Positions 6,136-9,021 of a stretch of 9,021 bases of DNA are shown here, one piece after another. The notes beneath the pieces are model-generated. The model saw only the letters and a list, made by a program, of their open reading frames with translations. It did no database searches and had not been told where the DNA came from. The stretch's first letter is position 1. Every line of letters begins with the position of its first letter. The translations under genes were made by a program, and so were the position numbers. The DNA is from JAAFHN01 sp031421855 (GTDB taxonomy: Bacteria; Pseudomonadota; Gammaproteobacteria; Burkholderiales; Burkholderiaceae_C), in NCBI GenBank assembly GCA_031421855.1, contig JANOPN010000103.1, forward strand, positions 1-9,021. The letters are read 5' to 3'.

Positions 6136-6516
6136 ATGTTTGCTCACCTGCGCCGCTTAAGCACCACCTCACGGGTGTGGTTGCTGTGCGCGGCGCTGCT
6201 GCTGGCGAACAGTTGGGGGGTGTTGCATGCGAGCTCGCATGGGCTTCACGCTCCCGCAGCAGCCAACCATGCGCATGACTGCGACGGCGCGCATCAACCC
6301 ACCCATTGGGTTGATGCGCTGCTGGGGCACGAGCAAGACGAGGATGTTTGCGCTCAGTTTGACCAGCTGTCGTCAGCCTGGGCAATCGACCTACCCAGTC
6401 AAAGCTGGCAATTCATTGCCCCGCTTGACCCCGAACCCATCGTTGTCGACCCGGCAATCAACCCGCGCAGTGGCCACTATTTGCCGCCCGCGCGCGGCCC
6501 ACCTTCGTTGATTTGA
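6136..6516 (+). CDS. Small exported histidine-rich protein, putative metal binder
   Basis: A 126-residue protein without a firm family assignment; it resembles short DUF2946-like proteins that precede TonB receptor genes in Burkholderiales. A basic start (MFAHLRRLSTTSR) and hydrophobic stretch (about 14-30) form a signal peptide or anchor. Then eight His occur in 35 residues (H31, H35, H38, H45, H47, H53, H57, H65) together with C49 and C72 and an acidic EQDEDVC segment, a composition suited to binding Zn, Cu or Ni in the periplasm. The C-terminus has YLPPARGPPSLI, an ARGPP ending I recall from such proteins. It lies 63 bases before the ZnuD-like receptor, so the two are probably co-transcribed. 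There is no ribosome binding site, which fits a leaderless start. Metal identity is unknown. Confidence 0.75.
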   Translation: MFAHLRRLSTTSRVWLLCAALLLANSWGVLHASSHGLHAPAAANHAHDCDGAHQPTHWVDALLGHEQDEDVCAQFDQLSSAWAIDLPSQSWQFIAPLDPEPIVVDPAINPRSGHYLPPARGPPSLI

Positions 6517-6528
6517 CTCCACTCTCGA

Positions 6529-6550
6529 CCGAGCGACTTGATTCGCTCGG
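6529..6550 (+). other. Intercistronic hairpin before the ZnuD-like receptor
   Basis: CCGAGCGA and its exact complement TCGCTCGG enclose the six-base loop CTTGAT, 12 bases after the His-rich gene stop and 29 bases before the receptor ATG. It lacks a T tract, so termination is unlikely. It may stabilise or process the mRNA and set different expression levels of the two genes. Confidence 0.45.
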
Positions 6551-6579
6551 CTCACGGCTGTCATTTCTTCAAGGTTTTC

Positions 6580-8685
6580 ATGTCTCGATCTCATCAAGGG
6601 AGTCACGCTCCCTCGCGCGTCAAATTGGCCATCGCATCGCTTTGCGCCGCCCTCTCAGCCCACGGCTATGCCCAAACCAGTCCGCAGGTACAGGCTGAAA
6701 TCATCGTCACGGCCAACCCATTGGGCGGGCCAGACTCACCACTGCCGGCCGAGCGAATTGAGGGCTTGACCCTCAAGCTGCGAGCCCCACAGTCACTGGG
6801 TGAAGCACTGAGTGGCTTGGCGGGTGTATCGGCCAGCAACTTTGGCCCCGCGGCCAGCCGCCCAGTCGTGCGAGGCTTGGACGGCGACCGGGTGCGGGTG
6901 TTGCGCAATGGCGCGGCAAGCTTGGATGCATCAGCACTCAGCCCCGACCATGCTGTGCCACTCAATTTGCTCAGCGTTGAAGCCATCGAAGTCGTTCGGG
7001 GTCCAGCCGCGTTGCTATACGGCGGCAACGCCATTGGTGGCGTGGTCAATGTACTAGACGGTCGCATTCATTCCCGCTCGCCCTTCACGGCGACCCAGGG
7101 CGCGCAAACCGCCGGTGCGATTGACACCCAATGGGCCAGCGGTGACGCGAGCCGCGCAGCTGCGGCGGTACTTGATGTCGGCAACCGCAACTGGGTGCTG
7201 CACGCCGACGCAGCAACGCGCCGCGCAAGCGACACGCGAGTACCCGTTGAGCTGCCGTGCACCGCGCCAGGTGCAAACCCCGGCGCCAAGCGAATTTGCA
7301 ACTCCGCGAGTAGAAACGACGACGCAGCGCTGGGGCTCAGCGTGTTTGCAGGCGACGCCCGCTTGGGCTTTAGCCACAGCCGAAACCAGTCCAACTACGG
7401 CGCGGTAGCAGAAGACGAGGTCACGATCGGCATGCGGCAAAGCCGCCAAGAAGCCAAGGCTGAGCTCGCCCTCAAATCAGGTCCATGGCAAACCCTCAAA
7501 GCCCATGCGACCCGAAGCAACTACAGCCACACCGAGTTTGAGGCAGGCTCGCCGGGCACCGTGTTCTCAACCCGAGGCAACGAGGTTCGCGCCGAAGCGT
7601 TGCAACGCGAACAAACGTTGGGTGCATGGCGCTGGTCGGGCGTCAGCGGTGTTCAACAAGATTCGACCGACTTCTCAGCCGACGGCGCTGAAGCGTTTGC
7701 CCCCTACACGCGAACGCATCAACGCGCCTTGTTTGCGTTGCAACAACTCGCCGGGCCTGTGGGTCAATTCAGTTTCGGTGCGCACCAGCAGTCGGTTCAG
7801 GTTGACTCCATGGGCCATCCGAGTTTGGCCAAGTTCGCGCCGCAACAGCGACGCTTCACCCCTCTGAACACAGCGGTTGGTTGGGTGCTGCCCATCGACA
7901 CCCGTTGGCAAGTCAGTGCCAACCTAGCTCGCGCCCAACGCGCGCCCAAAGACGTTGAGTTGTACGCCGACGGGCCGCACATCGCCACCGCTGCATATGA
8001 AGTCGGCGACGCAAGTTTGGGACTTGAGCGGGCACGCCACACGGAAGTGGGCATCAAGTTCAAAACCGCTGTGTTTCGAGCTCAGTTGCAGGTGTTCAAT
8101 ACCCGCTACAACAACCACATCACGTTCAACCCAAGCGGTAACACGCGCGGCACTGACGGTGAGATGAATCCGATTGATTTGGACGGCGACGGGGTCGCCG
8201 ACGCCAGCGGCGAAGGCATCTTGCCCGAGTGGCAAGCGCGCGCCGTGTCAGCGCGCTTCACCGGTTTTGAAGCCCAGGGCGAGTGGCACTTCGCGCCCAC
8301 TTGGCGAGCCGCTTGGCGCATCGACCAAGTACGCGCCACGAACAGCGGCACGGCCGAGCCGCTGTCGCGCATCGCACCGCGCCGCCTGGGCTTGACGCTA
8401 CACCACGTCCGAGGCAGCTCCAGTTTCCAACTGGGGTTTGACCGCCACGCCGCGCAAACCCGCGTCCCGACCGGCGCACTGACAACCGCTGGATTCACGC
8501 TGTGGAGCGCTGCGGCAACGCACCGCTTCGATATCAGTTCGTCCAAGGCCGTAGCCTTCGTCAAGCTAGACAACGCCAACAACGCGCTGGCGTACAGCGC
8601 AAGCTCAATCCTCACCCAAACCGTGCCAGGCAAGAACCCGCTACCGGGTAGAAGCCTGCGTGGTGGCCTTCAAATCGAGTTTTGA
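6580..8685 (+). CDS. ZnuD-like TonB-dependent outer-membrane receptor
   Basis: Complete 701-residue receptor. A signal peptide ends near A31 (SAHGYA/Q), followed by a TonB box-like EIIVTA (40-45), the plug (about 55-165) with RPVVRGLDGDRVRVLRNG and VEVVRGPAALLYGGNAIGGVVNV, and a beta-barrel ending in terminal Phe (LRGGLQIEF). SLDASALSPDHAVPL in the plug and RAPKDVELYADGPHIATAAYEVG in the barrel are characteristic of the ZnuD group of zinc (and haem) receptors. The His/Asp-rich extracellular loop of neisserial ZnuD is absent; C227 and C240 could form a loop disulfide, and D533-L-D-G-D-G-V-A-D541 looks like a calcium-binding loop. Start: ATG 6580 with AAGG five bases upstream. The upstream His-rich protein supports a metal substrate, but zinc is not proven. 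The stop codon lies inside the first of three tandem repeats. Confidence 0.9.
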   Translation: MSRSHQGSHAPSRVKLAIASLCAALSAHGYAQTSPQVQAEIIVTANPLGGPDSPLPAERIEGLTLKLRAPQSLGEALSGLAGVSASNFGPAASRPVVRGLDGDRVRVLRNGAASLDASALSPDHAVPLNLLSVEAIEVVRGPAALLYGGNAIGGVVNVLDGRIHSRSPFTATQGAQTAGAIDTQWASGDASRAAAAVLDVGNRNWVLHADAATRRASDTRVPVELPCTAPGANPGAKRICNSASRNDDAALGLSVFAGDARLGFSHSRNQSNYGAVAEDEVTIGMRQSRQEAKAELALKSGPWQTLKAHATRSNYSHTEFEAGSPGTVFSTRGNEVRAEALQREQTLGAWRWSGVSGVQQDSTDFSADGAEAFAPYTRTHQRALFALQQLAGPVGQFSFGAHQQSVQVDSMGHPSLAKFAPQQRRFTPLNTAVGWVLPIDTRWQVSANLARAQRAPKDVELYADGPHIATAAYEVGDASLGLERARHTEVGIKFKTAVFRAQLQVFNTRYNNHITFNPSGNTRGTDGEMNPIDLDGDGVADASGEGILPEWQARAVSARFTGFEAQGEWHFAPTWRAAWRIDQVRATNSGTAEPLSRIAPRRLGLTLHHVRGSSSFQLGFDRHAAQTRVPTGALTTAGFTLWSAAATHRFDISSSKAVAFVKLDNANNALAYSASSILTQTVPGKNPLPGRSLRGGLQIEF

Positions 8686-8833
8686 GCTGATTTCGGTGAC
8701 CAATTGGCACTTGGTCACCGAATTCATTGGGTTTTGAGCTGAATTCGGTGACCAATTGGCACTTGGTCACCGAATTCATTGGGTTTTGAGCTGAATTGGG
8801 GACCAATTGGCACTTGGTCACCGAATTCATTGG
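8679..8833. repeat. Three head-to-tail 51-52 bp hairpin-forming repeats
   Basis: Units are 8679-8730, 8731-8782 and 8783-8833, directly contiguous. Units 1 and 2 differ by one base (A/T at unit position 13); unit 3 has one deleted base and one substitution. Each begins GTTTTGAGCTGA, so unit 1 includes the last base of the Glu codon, the Phe codon and the stop of the receptor gene. Each holds an inverted repeat; in unit 2, GAATTCGGTGACCAA and TTGGTCACCGAATTC pair perfectly over 15 bases (8741-8755 with 8763-8777) around a seven-base loop. In unit 1 the stem has one mismatch, in unit 3 it is slightly damaged. There is no T run after the array. Possible roles are transcription termination, mRNA 3'-end protection (REP/BIME-like) or insulation from the convergent gene. 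Confidence 0.92.
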
Positions 8834-8883
8834 GTTTAGTGCTATCGAAATATTACTTGGCCCAAGCTTTCCGACGCCAACGA

Positions 8884-9021
8884 TCAAACGAACATGCGGT
8901 TGATCGGCACGGCAAAAAGAGCGTCACCAAAGCGCAAACACGCGTCGCCGTCGTACAGCAATACGCCGCAGGCGAAGCGTTCAGGCTCGCTGGCCTGCAA
9001 TTTTCGCAGGCCTTTGACGTC
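8884..9021 (-). CDS. C-terminal end of a DUF4143-type ATPase (5' part outside window)
   Basis: The minus strand is open from the window edge to a TGA at 8884-8886 and encodes 45 residues: DVKGLRKLQASEPERFACGV, then LLYDGDACLRFGDALFAVPI and NRMFV. The pattern K-G-L-R-x-L ... F-x-x-G-V-x-L-Y-D-G ... FGD-x-L-x-A-V-P is what I remember from the C-termini of P-loop ATPases with a C-terminal DUF4143 domain, a family scattered in bacterial accessory regions and of unclear function. It converges on the receptor gene, with the hairpin repeats between. The ATPase domain itself lies outside the window, so the assignment rests on a short tail. Between the repeats and this stop (8834-8883) I see nothing recognisable. 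Confidence 0.65.
   Translation of the reverse strand, partial: DVKGLRKLQASEPERFACGVLLYDGDACLRFGDALFAVPINRMFV

Noticed and set aside
6062..6385. Upstream extension of the Bfd reading frame through the divergent gene
   Set aside because: It runs antisense to the His-rich protein gene, and only the part from 6061 matches Bfd.
8679..8833. CRISPR-like array of repeats
   Set aside because: The units are directly contiguous with no unique spacers, and no cas gene is near.
8700..8887. Minus-strand reading frame with repeated peptide NPMNSVTKCQLV across the repeat array
   Set aside because: It is the frame effect of the 52-bp repeat; the unit length is not a multiple of three, so the peptide changes frame, and it overlaps the end of the downstream ATPase gene.

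Overview
The window looks like a chromosomal iron and metal acquisition region from a betaproteobacterium, most likely of the order Burkholderiales. The reasons are the GC-rich coding sequence, a TonB C-terminal domain of the kind I associate with Comamonadaceae-like genomes, a HemP ending in GKLILTK, and a Bfd/Bfr pair of betaproteobacterial type. This placement comes from remembered family resemblance, not from a database search.

Left part (1-4567, + strand): the 3' two-thirds of a Fiu/PiuA-like catecholate siderophore receptor, then a PiuC/YbiX-type Fe(II)/2-oxoglutarate dioxygenase, a tonB energy transducer whose likely GTG start overlaps the piuC stop, and a TIGR03118-like beta-propeller protein with a twin-arginine-like lipoprotein signal. 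The four genes are tightly spaced and are probably one transcript. Two hairpins follow it.

Middle part (4813-6061, - strand): a short hemP (haem-uptake protein/regulator) with a well-formed promoter overlapped by a Fur-type operator. Upstream of it is a bacterioferritin cluster read in the same direction: bfd (ferredoxin that releases stored iron), a 33-codon membrane-protein ORF that overlaps the end of bfd and has an excellent ribosome binding site, then bfr (haem-binding ferritin), closed by a strong intrinsic terminator. The bfd promoter also carries a Fur-like operator sharing a 10-bp core with the hemP one. The cluster therefore combines uptake, storage and release of iron.

Right part (6136-8685, + strand): divergent from bfd, a small histidine-rich exported protein followed by a complete ZnuD-like TonB-dependent receptor. 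The receptor lacks the His/Asp-rich zinc-capturing loop of neisserial ZnuD but has a calcium-loop-like DxDxDG segment. Both divergent genes have a -10 element exactly six bases before their ATG, suggesting leaderless transcripts. Just after the receptor are three head-to-tail copies of a 51-52 bp unit, each able to form a long hairpin. The window ends with the last 45 codons of a convergent gene (- strand) resembling the C-terminus of DUF4143 ATPases.

I see no rRNA, tRNA, transposase or CRISPR array. The candidates for something undescribed are the 33-aa ORF inside the bfd-bfr operon, the hairpin repeat array, and the His-rich protein/receptor pair.
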